DNA of 39,930 nt. It comes from Helochares maculicollis (lineage: Eukaryota; Arthropoda; Insecta; Coleoptera; Hydrophilidae). This document shows, piece after piece, positions 12,788-25,000 of this stretch. Under the pieces are notes generated by a model. That model was not told the origin of the DNA and searched no databases. It saw only the letters and a list, made by a program, of their open reading frames with translations. A program made the translations under genes and the position numbers. The stretch's first letter is position 1; every line of letters starts with the position of its first letter. Location: NCBI GenBank assembly GCA_033557835.1, contig JAWQRO010000397.1, forward strand, positions 1 to 39,930. Direction: 5' to 3'.

Positions 12788-13010
12788 ATAGTATGATGTC
12801 TCCTATTACCACCACTACAAATGGAAATATTAATGGAAGCGGTCCTGTACCTGAACCTCGTTTCGTGCTTAGCCCTCCTGATAGTCCTACCCGTACTTTA
12901 GATATCAATAAGAGCCAGTGCTCATCACTTTCTGACGGTGAAAGTTACGAGTGCTATGGCGATGGAGCGGAAGAAATTGACTCAGGGATTTCAAATGATA
13001 GGCACAATGG
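12788..13010 (+). CDS. nuf: nuf exon a (first recognised exon of long form)
   Basis: The acceptor is TTGTTGTTACAG before ATAGTATGATG; the donor is GG/GTGAGT. Two tandem ATG codons sit at 12,793 and 12,796. Translation gives a low-complexity N-terminus (MMSPITTTTNGNINGSG, then PRFVLSPPDSPTRTLD), then an acidic Ser-rich part (SLSDGESYECYGDGAEEIDS). The exon ends two bases into a Gly codon. Because it begins with an acceptor, at least one upstream exon is expected. Confidence 0.82.
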
Positions 13011-16000
13011 GTGAGTTGAACGATTTAAATGCCTCTTCTCCAAATCTGATCAATTTTGGTCTCCAAATTCACTTTTATTTTAATTATGAAAACATATTTT
13101 TATAAAAGCACTTTCATTCATTTTACTTGCTCAAAGTAGGATTGAAATAGTTGCAAGTGAAGTAAATAAAGTGATCTGGATATGTGCCAGGTTCTCAGGA
13201 CTTGGTTTGTTTTTTGTGAACAGCTGCGATACAGACATTTCCCAAGCTGTGGAAATGTCAATACTTAGGATTTACATAAAGCTAACAAACAGTATGGAAG
13301 TAGTAGGTGAAGCGAAATGATGTTTTGTGTATACATTAAGGAACGTAAAGCAGATCTTGTGACATCGGCCACGGAGTATAATCAAGATTAAACTCATTAG
13401 TCGTGAGGAAAACGTTCTTTTGTACACGGAGTGTTTAACAGAATTGCATCCTCGATGCCAAACGGTTAAGAATGGCAATGCTAATGAGGAATAAATTCTC
13501 TTTGATTAGAGAACTAGTTTTATACTTTCAATTCATCAACTTTGAGAATGATAGTTCTATGGCTAATAATTGTTTTTGTTTTAAAATCGACTATATAACT
13601 CTTAATACCTAACTAAATCTAAAAATGATACACAAAACATTCACACAATTTAATTGGTGCGAAGCTACGAAACAGTCTCTAATACTAATGCACTCCTTAT
13701 TTTCGTGCAATCCACAGTGAAAGTAAACCACAGGTCGTAGCAAAACGAAAATAAAGTAATTCCACAACTGGTAACTAAGTACATACCTACTACACTCTTA
13801 ATGTCAATTATGACTCATCATTTCATTAATAAAAACGAAAGCATTACGTAAACCATAAGCTCCAAGGAAGTATTTCTGCTCCACAGCCTTTTAGGAAGCG
13901 ATTGTGCTAAAATGACTTAAAAACATCGTTTGAAAAAGTTTTTAGGCAAACTATTATAGGAGATGATGAATGTTTAAGTGCATTAACAGGCTTAAGCACA
14001 CGTAGAGTGCATTCAAGTTACAGCTAATTCAAACTCATCAACTCAGGAATCGCTACGTAGCATTTGTAGAAAGGAACATTTACTAATAGACGCTGTATAA
14101 TTTCGTAGGGCATTTCGTAACGTAGATAATAAAATAAAAAATGCATTATCGTTATTTAAGTTACTTCCGACTGGCAGCGCTGGTTTTTAGTGTGAAAGCA
14201 ATAATGTTCGAAGCCGACGTTTGAAATTTATACAGGAAAAAGGATATTACAGCGGAAAAATGTAATACTTAATAAACAACTACTCACCCAGTCAATATTG
14301 GGAAACAAACGCCGTAGGTAGTGTTTTATAATTTACTAAAATTGTTAACTAAGCCGAGGTAAACCGATAAAAAATGATCATATTCAATGCACCAATGAAC
14401 ATTTTGATTCCACTACTTGGGCAGCATTTCGCTTTAATGATCACCTTTTTCTATCTTCTTTATTTTTATAATTTTGCAAGTTAACCACTTAAATATATCT
14501 TAGTTTTCGATTTCACTGGCCTACATTTAAATAAAAGTTGACTAGCGATTTAATGACCTTCCGTGAATTAGAATAGGTATCTCAAAATAACCTCTTGATC
14601 ACATCGAACTTTTGTGATTTTATAAAAGTATGTTATCATTTATATCATTATTACATTATTAGCTCTACATGAGGCTTTGCAAGTTGTGTGCATTTTGTTT
14701 CTATTGATGCATCTTTTTTGCAGAGAAAACGGCGGACGAAGCCCTTTAAACAACACTGCAATAAACAGGCATACCTGGTCGAGGACGAGTTTAAGGCGGT
14801 CTCCTCCTAGGTAAGTCGTGTAGTATTTATTGCTAATTGATTATGTATTATTATCATCTTAATTCGATTCGCCACAACAATTGTATTTTATATTATAGCC
14901 ACCAGGAAAACCTGCCAAATCGTCGGTGGGGATCTTTTCGACAGTAAGGCCTCATTATTATTTATTAATATACTTAAAAATAATTGTGGGCTTGTTGGTT
15001 TTGTTTGGTTTGCATTTTTTAACCCAAATCCTCGCTTTGCTTTCTAACGACGATCTTGTTTGTAATTTATCATCATGAATATTGAATTAAAATAAACTGT
15101 AGGCTCGCTTAAACTCATTGTTTCAGACACTTGTGGCGCTTGATGTTTGCAAACAGCCTTCAGGCTAACAACACTCGGCTTCTAAGACAGTTAATTATTT
15201 TAAAATTATTTGGTTGACCCAAATTTTTGATAAAAATTAAAACTTGAAGTATTGCATGGAAATTGTCTCAGCTCGTATAGTACATACAGCGAATTTTATT
15301 TAAATCGCTATTTAAATGTATCTATTCTATTGAAAAATATAACTCGCAAGTTTGAGGGGCTTAAATGTCAAAGGTTTTGCTGTATGAAATTTCAAAATTT
15401 GGTTTTGCAAGCTATGCCTGCGGAAATTTATATTAGATATAATATTTACACAATAAACATTCATTTTAAAAATCTAAAGACTAGCGGAAAAACTAAAAGA
15501 AATTTAAGACAGCATTAAAGTTATTTATATCGCAACTGTTGTCAACATGCCATAAAGATACTTTTCTGTAGACATAAACCTCAAATAATTTATTTGTCTG
15601 CATTAAACAAAATAATCTTTGCTTTATTATTATTCATATTTACTGCAAATATAGAAACTTTACGAAAGTTTGGTGTAAAAATTAAATGTTATTAATTCTG
15701 AAACATTTGTTTGCATAATCACAGATATCTATGATATAATTATGTGCATTAGTCACTGTTGCATATCTTTACTGCATTGAAATGAATTAAATGTAATAAT
15801 TGAAACCACTGAAGTGGAAGGCGGCAAGTCTTAAACAGCCGCTTTGACGATTTCAATATCTAATCTGAACAAAATATTACAGAAAAATTAATTGCGACAG
15901 GATGACAACTAACAAGGCGTACTTACATGGGTTTACCACAACCGGGTTTTAAATAAGAATTTTCAGATTGATCTACAAAAATGTTTGAGGGCGAAAATTG

Positions 16001-19000
16001 ACAATGACCTCCACTGAAGCATTTAACTGATTTTTTTATATTTATAATTAAACAACTTCATATCCAAAATAAATTAGCGTCAAGTACAAACTCTGAAACT
16101 GTACAATTAATTGGAGATAAACTTAAAAATAAGTTAACCAAAAAATGTTTCCTAGAATTTCCTCCAACGAGTATCGTTTGAATTACACATTTTTTTGCAA
16201 ACACTTAATAAACAAATACAATTTTAAAATTACATTACACTTCTATACGAACTCTAAGGCCGACTTGTAACGTAAAATGATACGAATTGGCTTAATTATG
16301 AAGATTTGGGTGATCATCATTAAATCGATAAGTGAACGTTTTGCTTCGTAGCGAATACAAAACAAAAACTCCATCAGACTAATGTCGAAACGACAATAGT
16401 TGGTATCGCTTGCAGATATGCTTAAATATGCTTAGAAATGAAAAAAAAAATGGATAGTAGCACTACCAATATGTATCCATATGACAAATCTGGGACCCAA
16501 CATTCTTGTATACATGTAAATAGAAATATATAGAGCATAAAAATACTATCAGATTTATATAATAACAATTCTAAATAAGCAAAGCTTATTTGTCTCTAAA
16601 TAGATTTTTACTTTGTGAGGCTTATTTCATTCTTAATATTGCTACAATAAAGTTTTTCATCATGAATTAAACTATAGAAAATTTAATCACATTTAGAATT
16701 TTATTTACACTCAGTTTATCACTTATAAGTTATGATTTATTTACACGTTGATATTTATTTTTAATTTAAGTTTGTTTATTTACATTCAACTATTACTTAT
16801 CATTTATTTCGATATTTACTCTTTGCTGAACTTACGTTGTTCGTTTCATTATGCAGTACTATAAATTATTTTGTAAGTGCGAGGAGTTGAAAAAGACCAT
16901 CTAAAATAGCCCAGAACCGATCAGACAACAGTATTCTCGAAAATCTAATCGCCTAGCTAATTCAGTCAGTAGAGCGAGGAGACTCTTGCATAACCCCGAA
17001 AGTCTATTGAATTAAATAGATTCTTGAAATATTTTGCGTGATGATTCGTTAATGCACCAGCACCCTTGAGTAAGCTAAACTTATTTCATACTTGATGTAT
17101 ATCCACTTATTTTCTATGTAAATTTTGCAATGCATATGAACCGTTAAGATTAAGATTCGTTATCCCATAAATAGACCCTAAAAGTATTTTTACAAGTGCA
17201 TAAGCTTCACTTATTCGGGGCTTGCCCGTCTCGTTCAATCATCCCTCGCAAAGTAGGGATGCGTAATTTTAAATCATAATAAAAACGTCAAACGACATCA
17301 GCCTACAATTTTTGTGTTTTTTAAGTGTTCGTTCCTTAACACATATACACTTTCAATTACTCGGGGATCGGAGGTGCATTAACGAATAACCACCCTTCAA
17401 AATATTTCGAAAATTTCTCTTAGTCAATATGCAATTGGCAGGCTTATTCTTGCGACCGAGTAAGCAAAGGGCACTGGATTTTTTTATGTATGTATATTGA
17501 GTTAATTGTTATATGAGAGTTTTAAAATGCGTGGAAATTAAAAAACAGCTTCCAGTGTCCAAGAACTGAATCAAGTTTTTAATAAAAAATTAGTCAATAT
17601 GCAATTGGCAGGCTTATTCTTGCGACCGAGTAAGCAACGGGCACTGGATTTTTTATGTATGTATATTGAGTTAACTGTTATATGAAAGTTTTAAAATGCG
17701 TGGAAATTAAAAAACAGCTCCCAGTGTCCAAGAACTGAATCAAGTTTTTAATAAAAAAGTCAATAATTACAAACAGTAAACTAAGCGACTAAGATTATGA
17801 ATAACTTGGGTACTTTTTCTCGGTAGAGCGAGGAGACTCTTGCATAACCCCGAAAGTCTATTGAATTAAATAGATTCTTGAAGTATATCCGACTAAGAAT
17901 CTGAATATAATTATTTCGAAAAGTATGTAAAGCTTGCAAAAAATCCAACAGGAATTAAAAAAGGCTCAAACTAGACACGGCAATGACTTACAGTTTCTGA
18001 ATTATTTAGCGAATTCTTTTCTCAAACCATTCTAAATTAGCGAGGGATGAGCGAGCGAATCCCGAGTAAACGAAGCAAAAGCGTCTACATTTCATGATTC
18101 CTTTGCAGATTCTTGCGCAGCAATAATTCATGTATTACATGAACATGTGGATTCTGTCTTGTTAAAAAAATTACCGCACGCTCTCTAGACTATCCCGAAA
18201 CAAATTTCAATGCATTAGCTTTGAATTTAGTAGCATTTTCCTATATGGGACTAAATCTGGGGTCTTCTCTAGTGTTCAGTTTCGTTGTCGTGTTTAGCAT
18301 TTAGAAGCAAAATTCCGCTGTTAATGCAAATGTTACAAATTAGTCCAGCATTAGTCCATATGCAAAATGGCTGTATTTTTTATTCCACAGCTTACTTTAT
18401 ATTCAACCTTAAGTTGCTCTTTCGGTGCTTCAATCGAAAGAATAATTGACTAGTTTCCTAAAAAAATTAAAGTTGTATAGTGTAGGCGAAGAAATGCCGG
18501 ATTTAAATGCCGTGTATCAAGTTTCGAACTTGATCTATTTGAATGCTAGCGTGTTGCATACTCACAGACACCATGTCAAAAATGGTACAAATGGATTCAG
18601 GGGTTCTCAAGTAATATGGAGATGTTCTTTCCTGCGAAACGATTGTCACCTACAAATAAATATTCCAAATTCTGAAACTATTTTCAGAGACGGTATATTT
18701 ATTCTATCATTACAATCATTCCAAATTCCGAAATTATTTTCAGAGACTCTATGATTGTATTGATAGAAAATTCAGAATGTGGATAATTTAAGACATCTGT
18801 GACTCATCATTCTTTGTCAAATAAGATGATATAAGGCTTACAATTCAAGAAACAGCAAAGTTTCGATATGCATAAAAGGGCAGTTTGTACCAGTTTGTGA
18901 CGCAGTGCTATTGTGACGAATTCAACAAACCTCCAAAACTTCTGCCTATTGTGGAGTGCTGCTATCGAATTCATTTCTTCGTCGTATGAGTTGCCCCACG

Positions 19001-22000
19001 AAACTGAAGTAATGTTACCTGCGTGAGGTAGGTGTGGGTTTAATAACAGGCATTCATAAGCATGTATGCTGCTAACTTCTTGTGCTATCTCGATGACTAA
19101 TACGAATGCAATGTGGGAATGCCGCGCTTATTTTGACCGAAGTGTTCGGAATAGCTTGCTTATTATCTTTAATTTAGGTAAATATTAACGGTTCCTTTTT
19201 CTTGCAGTGCTGGGAAGAGACAGCTTGGCTCGAATGCATTGGCTAGGTAAGTCGACCTATTTTAATAACAAAGTCATAAGATACCGTAATTTGATATTTC
19301 CGATTCACTATGCCGGTGGCATAATCAAGTATTAATTACAATAGGAGCCCGGAGTCATCCTGAGTAGGAGTCCATTGACTTTCTTTATGCTATTAATTTT
19401 ATTATAAAAGCACGATATTTGTTCTTCAACGATTTTTTGTTCATTTCAGCCAATTGTACCGCAGTTCCAGCTTCAACTCATCTGGAAGAAGCAGTACTTG
19501 CGATACTGCTGATGATATGTACTCGGATGCCTCTTTAGAAGAAGATGTGCTCGACCTCAACCAGAAGGTATGTACGCGAATGTGAGAGCTGTGTTTATAT
19601 GCACGAGCTATGCAACCTAGTATACACTGCCTTAAGGAAGTGGTATATGCGGCAGGAGTATTTTTTATTGCGCTACACGGCAATCGACTGTTTCCAATGC
19701 GCTTGTTTTAAATGATGTGGCAGTGTTTTGATAACAATTCGTCTACAGTTACGTAACTAATATGTATTTTTAAACTTTCAAAGAATGTAATCAACTTTGG
19801 TATCAAATAATTAGCATGAGAACCATAAAAAACTAGAAAACAATAGCACGACAAAAAGCGGCTGTTATTTAAGATATGTGGAGATGTTTTGTGTGTATGT
19901 GGTCGTTGTTTGTTTTGTATGCGGGAAGGATAAATCGCAGTTTCCGGGATTTATTTTGAGAGCTAAAAAGAATACTAACAACTAAATGAAATTCTTACCC
20001 TAACGAGCTCCAATTGGAACGATTTTCAATTAATAAGGCTCATGCATGTCCGTGTATAATTTATTATATTTACCACACGATAATATAAATCTGATATTTG
20101 ATTTGGATTTGTGTGCTCTGAACACGCATGCATAAGCAAGTACAAAATACAATAGTACAATATTCAAATCTTCACCACTTAGAAATATAATTACGTAAAA
20201 TATGTGTTTAATATGCGATCAGAAAGATGTCTTTAGCCGAGCAGTAAACCAACTTTTGCTAATGTATTTGTGTATTTTACACATTTATTAGTAGTATAAC
20301 CAAGTTTCTGCCGCTTGAGAAAAAATGACGCGACTAGTATATTAAGGTCACAAAATTGTCTGCTCTTAAATTTATAGCGTATGATAACAACATAATTTTG
20401 AAACATTAGCGATTTTGTATTATCATCATATCTTCTTTAATTTCGAAACATCTGCAGCCAAAGCGCATTGATTGCTTGTAAAAGCATATGGTGAGGCTGC
20501 ATTAAATGAGAGTTGCCGGGAAAAACATAGCGGAGAGCGGAAGTGTATGAAAACGCGGATTTGGAAAAATTATTGCTCGAAGATTCATGCCAAACGCAAC
20601 AAGCACGTTAGTAGTGCCTCAACATGCAATTTCTTATCATTAGGAATGAATCAAAAGCAAGAACATTGGTTTCCATGTAAACTCAAGCCGAAAAAAGACT
20701 AACATCGATTTTTTACATGAGAAATGGTGCTTGCCAATTATAAACTCCAACATGGACATCCAGGGTGAATATTTACGCAAAATTCTCAAGTTGTATATAT
20801 GATAATGCTCGTCCACACATTTCGGCGCCGGCCAAGCCTTACTTGGAAATGTTTAATTGGGAAGTTTTAGTCCACCCGCCATATTCACCAGACTTTGCTT
20901 TGTCTAATTACTGCCTATTCCGATCTATGGAGCATGGCCTATTTGAGCAATTCTTCATTTGTGTCGAAGATATTAAAAATTGGGTCGGTTCTGAGGATAA
21001 CTTCAAATGATGTAGGGTTCTTCCGGCGCGATATCTGTGTGTCCAGAACGATGAATGAAATAGCGGCTAGCGATACTTCGAATAAAATATTAAATACCGT
21101 TTTTCACAGCAACTGCCCAAATTTTGGTTTAAAATTTTTGCACAATGATTAAGCACAGGGTGAAAACGAAGCAAAGGGCTCGTAAACATTAAACAATTGC
21201 AACTGAATGTATGAATTCGGCAAAACCAATAAATATAGATTGCTGAGCGGCATATTAACTAGTGAAAGGTTTATGTATTTACGCTTTATCTAATTAAGAA
21301 AAAATCTCATAATGAACGTGTACCTTTATAGCTACATACATATGCACATTTATATCTTCTCATTTATCTTACAACTCTTACCATTACATTGTTATGCGCG
21401 CCTTATAATAGTCTTAAGTACATACATTCTTTTATTTAATGCTCACTTTTTAAATTTAAATAATAACACCATCATTAATAATAGCAATAATCAACTGGAG
21501 ACATGGTAAAAGCAAAGTAACTCTCCTCTAGGTGAAGTTGATGAACAGCCCTATTTACCTTTAATTATGGAAGAAAGAAAGTAACTTCTTGTCAAGCGCG
21601 CCTCTTTTATTGTAATTTTTCGTTTGGGAACTGTAAATCGCCTTTGTACGGTTCTTTACTTTTAATGGTGGCATTTAATTGCCCATTTGGCTTGCGCTAA
21701 TGCAGTACATATTCTATTTCTGTTTCATTATCGCGGCCTCTCCGTTTTAAACTTGCATCTTCCGCTTGTTGAAAGCTGAGAAAACATACGGTTGGCCAGT
21801 TGGCATTCGCTTAGAACAGACTCGGCCAAGGAGGACGCCATAAAACGGACTTGGCAGTTCGTTGGAACGCGGTATCTACCAAACATTGTCCTACAACCGA
21901 CAATTACATTTTTTTACATATCCATTACCGGGTCCAAATGTATTCTACACAATCAATAAAACAACATAAATATTTTCTGGATGTTCTGCTGTATTGTTAA

Positions 22001-25000
22001 GTGTGCACGCCTGCATGGCATGGAACAGACCACCAAAAAAGTCCCAAATTCCCAATGCTGTATTTTGGTGCACCAGACAACCCAAGAAACAAAGTGGCGC
22101 CTATCATTCATTGTATACATCAACTCTTCCTTCAAGGCAACTCGTCCAAAGGAAAGAACGGTCTGATCCGATCTAAACAAGCGACGTTGATCTAAACAAA
22201 CCAAACCGACAGAACCAAACACCAGTAACACAAACATGCGGCGTCGTGACGTCACATACTCTACCATGAATGTTGATAGAGAGCCAGTTGCTTACTTGTA
22301 ATTGGCCGTGATACTCGCAACTCGCGTTTGAACTCACGAAAAATTTATTTTTCGATTTTTCCACGGTAAATTATCACCACCAGTGCTGTGTTGTGTTTAT
22401 TTTTTCCCACACGAAGCCTCCATGATTACCAAAGAGGATCCCTGGAGTGCCGAAACATTCCCCATCACTTTTGTTTATTTATATTTGCATTAATAATGTG
22501 CACCGGCTGCAAAACGTGTTTCCAGTCCTGATAGTTTTTATTTTGTTGTTAGAATGCAGATTTACGGTGATTGTGCTTGTGGTTGAATGCAAGATTTTAT
22601 TCATGTACTACTCGACAACATTTAATTCAAATCGACCAAATTTTGCATGTTTTGATTAAATTTTGCTTCATTCCATCAAACGAGCTTTCACCAACTTTGA
22701 CTTAATTCAATCAAATTTAACTTGCTACGATAGTTAAGCCTTTAGTTTTGCTGTTAAATTGCCGTGATTAACGCCTACTTATTATTTAGCAGCGATTTAA
22801 CAGGGAATTTAACTTGAAGTTTTCCTGGTGTTGAATCTGATTGATGTATTTGAAAATAAATACGTAGCAGCAGATGCGCCTTGGTATTTTTAGCCTTCAC
22901 GTTCTCTTATAGGGGCCCCTTGTTTATTCTGATTGTTATTAATTGAAACTTCAGTCATTTTAACTTCTGAAGCCAGTGACTCAATTTTTGTTTTAAATTA
23001 GTCGAGCCTGACTCATAGTTTCCATTGATTTTCCCCACTGCAGCCGCTCTATTTTATTCCTATTATCATGTATGTCCCGTTTATTAAGGAAGTGCTTATC
23101 AATTCAGCTAGAAATTAACCAAATAGATTCATCATTCGCTGTTTCAAGTGGGAAAATTACACTTGATATTTGAGTCACTTGAAAATAAATTTGAAATAGT
23201 GCAAAAATAAACTATTATACGCAAGGTCTTATATTCTATATATAATATCCGTAGGTAGATTCGCGAAATTGACAAAAATAATTATGCATAATTTCTGTAT
23301 TTTTAAGTCGTTTCTAAAAGAAATCCAGCAACATAATTTTTCACAGTCGTTTTATGAAGCAAATGGATTTTTTCAATAGGTTTGTTGATACCGGAATGCT
23401 CCAGTGGCCCCCTTTAAGATAATGTCGGTGGCTCAACCTTTATCAGAATCATAATTTTCCTTTTAAACAGCCTTATCGGGATGTTTACATGCGCAAAATC
23501 ATCTTGTCTGCTTAAAAACATCGAGTGCTTTGATAAAATGACTTAGTTTCGTGTACGGAGTGCTTTGTAAAGTGCCAATTTCAGAGGAAAAAAAATGTGC
23601 CAAGATGAGTGACTTAGAGTATGACAGCCTCGGAACCCCCGAATTGGATTACGACATGTGGGAAGGCCAATTTGAATTCGTAGGACCAGCGCCCAATCAG
23701 CCTACTTATGGGTTTCTCAAGCCTCCTCCTCATTTGCATCCTACTACCAATGGGACTAAGAAAAACGCAGCCCATGCTTGGTGCGAAGAAGTCTCTGACC
23801 AAGTAATAACGATTCACTAATTATCAATACAGTAATTATTCAGCAAGGATAACATAATTATTAGGTCGTCATTTTGAAGTGTTTGCCTCAGTTTGAAACA
23901 AATACACGCCCTATACGATATAATTATCGAAACTGAATGCTGAATAATAGCGCGTACTTTTAGTTAACTTGAGGAAATCATGTTTCACGTCCCGTTTTTT
24001 ATGATTACTTATATTTCCGTATACATAAATATAGTTGGGAGAACAGATCTTCTCGTTTTGAGAATCTCTCAATCCATTTTAACCATATTTGAATTACTGT
24101 TTATGTGCGTTTTTGTGTGTGTATGGGTATAAACAGGATAATGCTTACAATTGTAGCAAGGAAATTTGTCATGCGGCTAAATCATAAATCTGCATCAACT
24201 TTTGATACCTCTAAGATGAGCATTACATTGGAAGTACATTTTCTTTAATTTAAAAATCTAATACGCTGTAGGTCATGGAATAGAAAAAAATACAAAAATT
24301 TTACATATGTGCCATAAAGTATAAATTATGCCCCAATAATTAATGTTGGGTATATCAGAAATATGTTGGCATATCTCAAAAACGTTTAAGATCGAACACG
24401 CTTCGCTTACTCGGGATTTGCTCGCTTCGCTCGCTTATCTCAGCCCAATTGAGGTACATTAAACAATAATCGCGTTTAAAAATATATTTACACATAGGTA
24501 ATAAAACTTCAAAACGACTTCAGCTTACGTTTATTAAATTCTTAAGGCTGTTCATTTCTCAGTGCATCTCCATTCCGATTAAGCGCCTTTAATTCGTAAC
24601 TAGTCTGATATCTTGAATATTTGGAATGATCTTTCTAGCAATCATGGAATTTTATTCATGTAATTTTGACGTTTTCAAGATATTTCCAATGTTTCATCCT
24701 AAATCCTTGTGTCATACCTTGCATCTTATCTTATCCTTTGATTTTGTTTCTATAATTCTATGATTTTAAGCAAGACAAACAGAATAATTTAGAATTCTCG
24801 ACTGCTTATCCTGTAGCCATTAATTTTTACAGTACAATTTTTTCACGAAATGCTGCATATTTGATCTATAAACTTTTAGGCTATAATCCAAAAATATTAG
24901 TTTTTTCGCTGTTTCTCTAAAACTTCTCAATTATTAGAATATACTCTTAAATTGTTGATCTTTTAGTCTCGGATTTTTACCCTGATGTTTTGAATGTCTT

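Larger units (their letters stand above)
14944..19207. other. nuf intron with a repeat cluster
   Basis: This 4.3-kb intron runs from GTAAGG to TTTTTCTTGCAG. Its middle (16.5-18.1 kb) is packed with repeats listed separately: a hairpin, a tRNA-like SINE head in two copies, an inverted repeat and a 170-bp tandem duplication. Short open frames at 15,252 and 18,446 look non-coding. Confidence 0.65.

Noticed and set aside
16951..17028. Functional tRNA-Lys gene
   Set aside because: No closing acceptor stem, no intact B box, and an insertion in the D-arm region; better read as a SINE head.
17421..17757. CRISPR-like array
   Set aside because: Only two adjacent 170-bp units with no spacers, in a eukaryotic intron.
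21953..22364. Several overlapping open frames on both strands
   Set aside because: Four or five frames open at once reflect local GC content, not coding; none has motifs.
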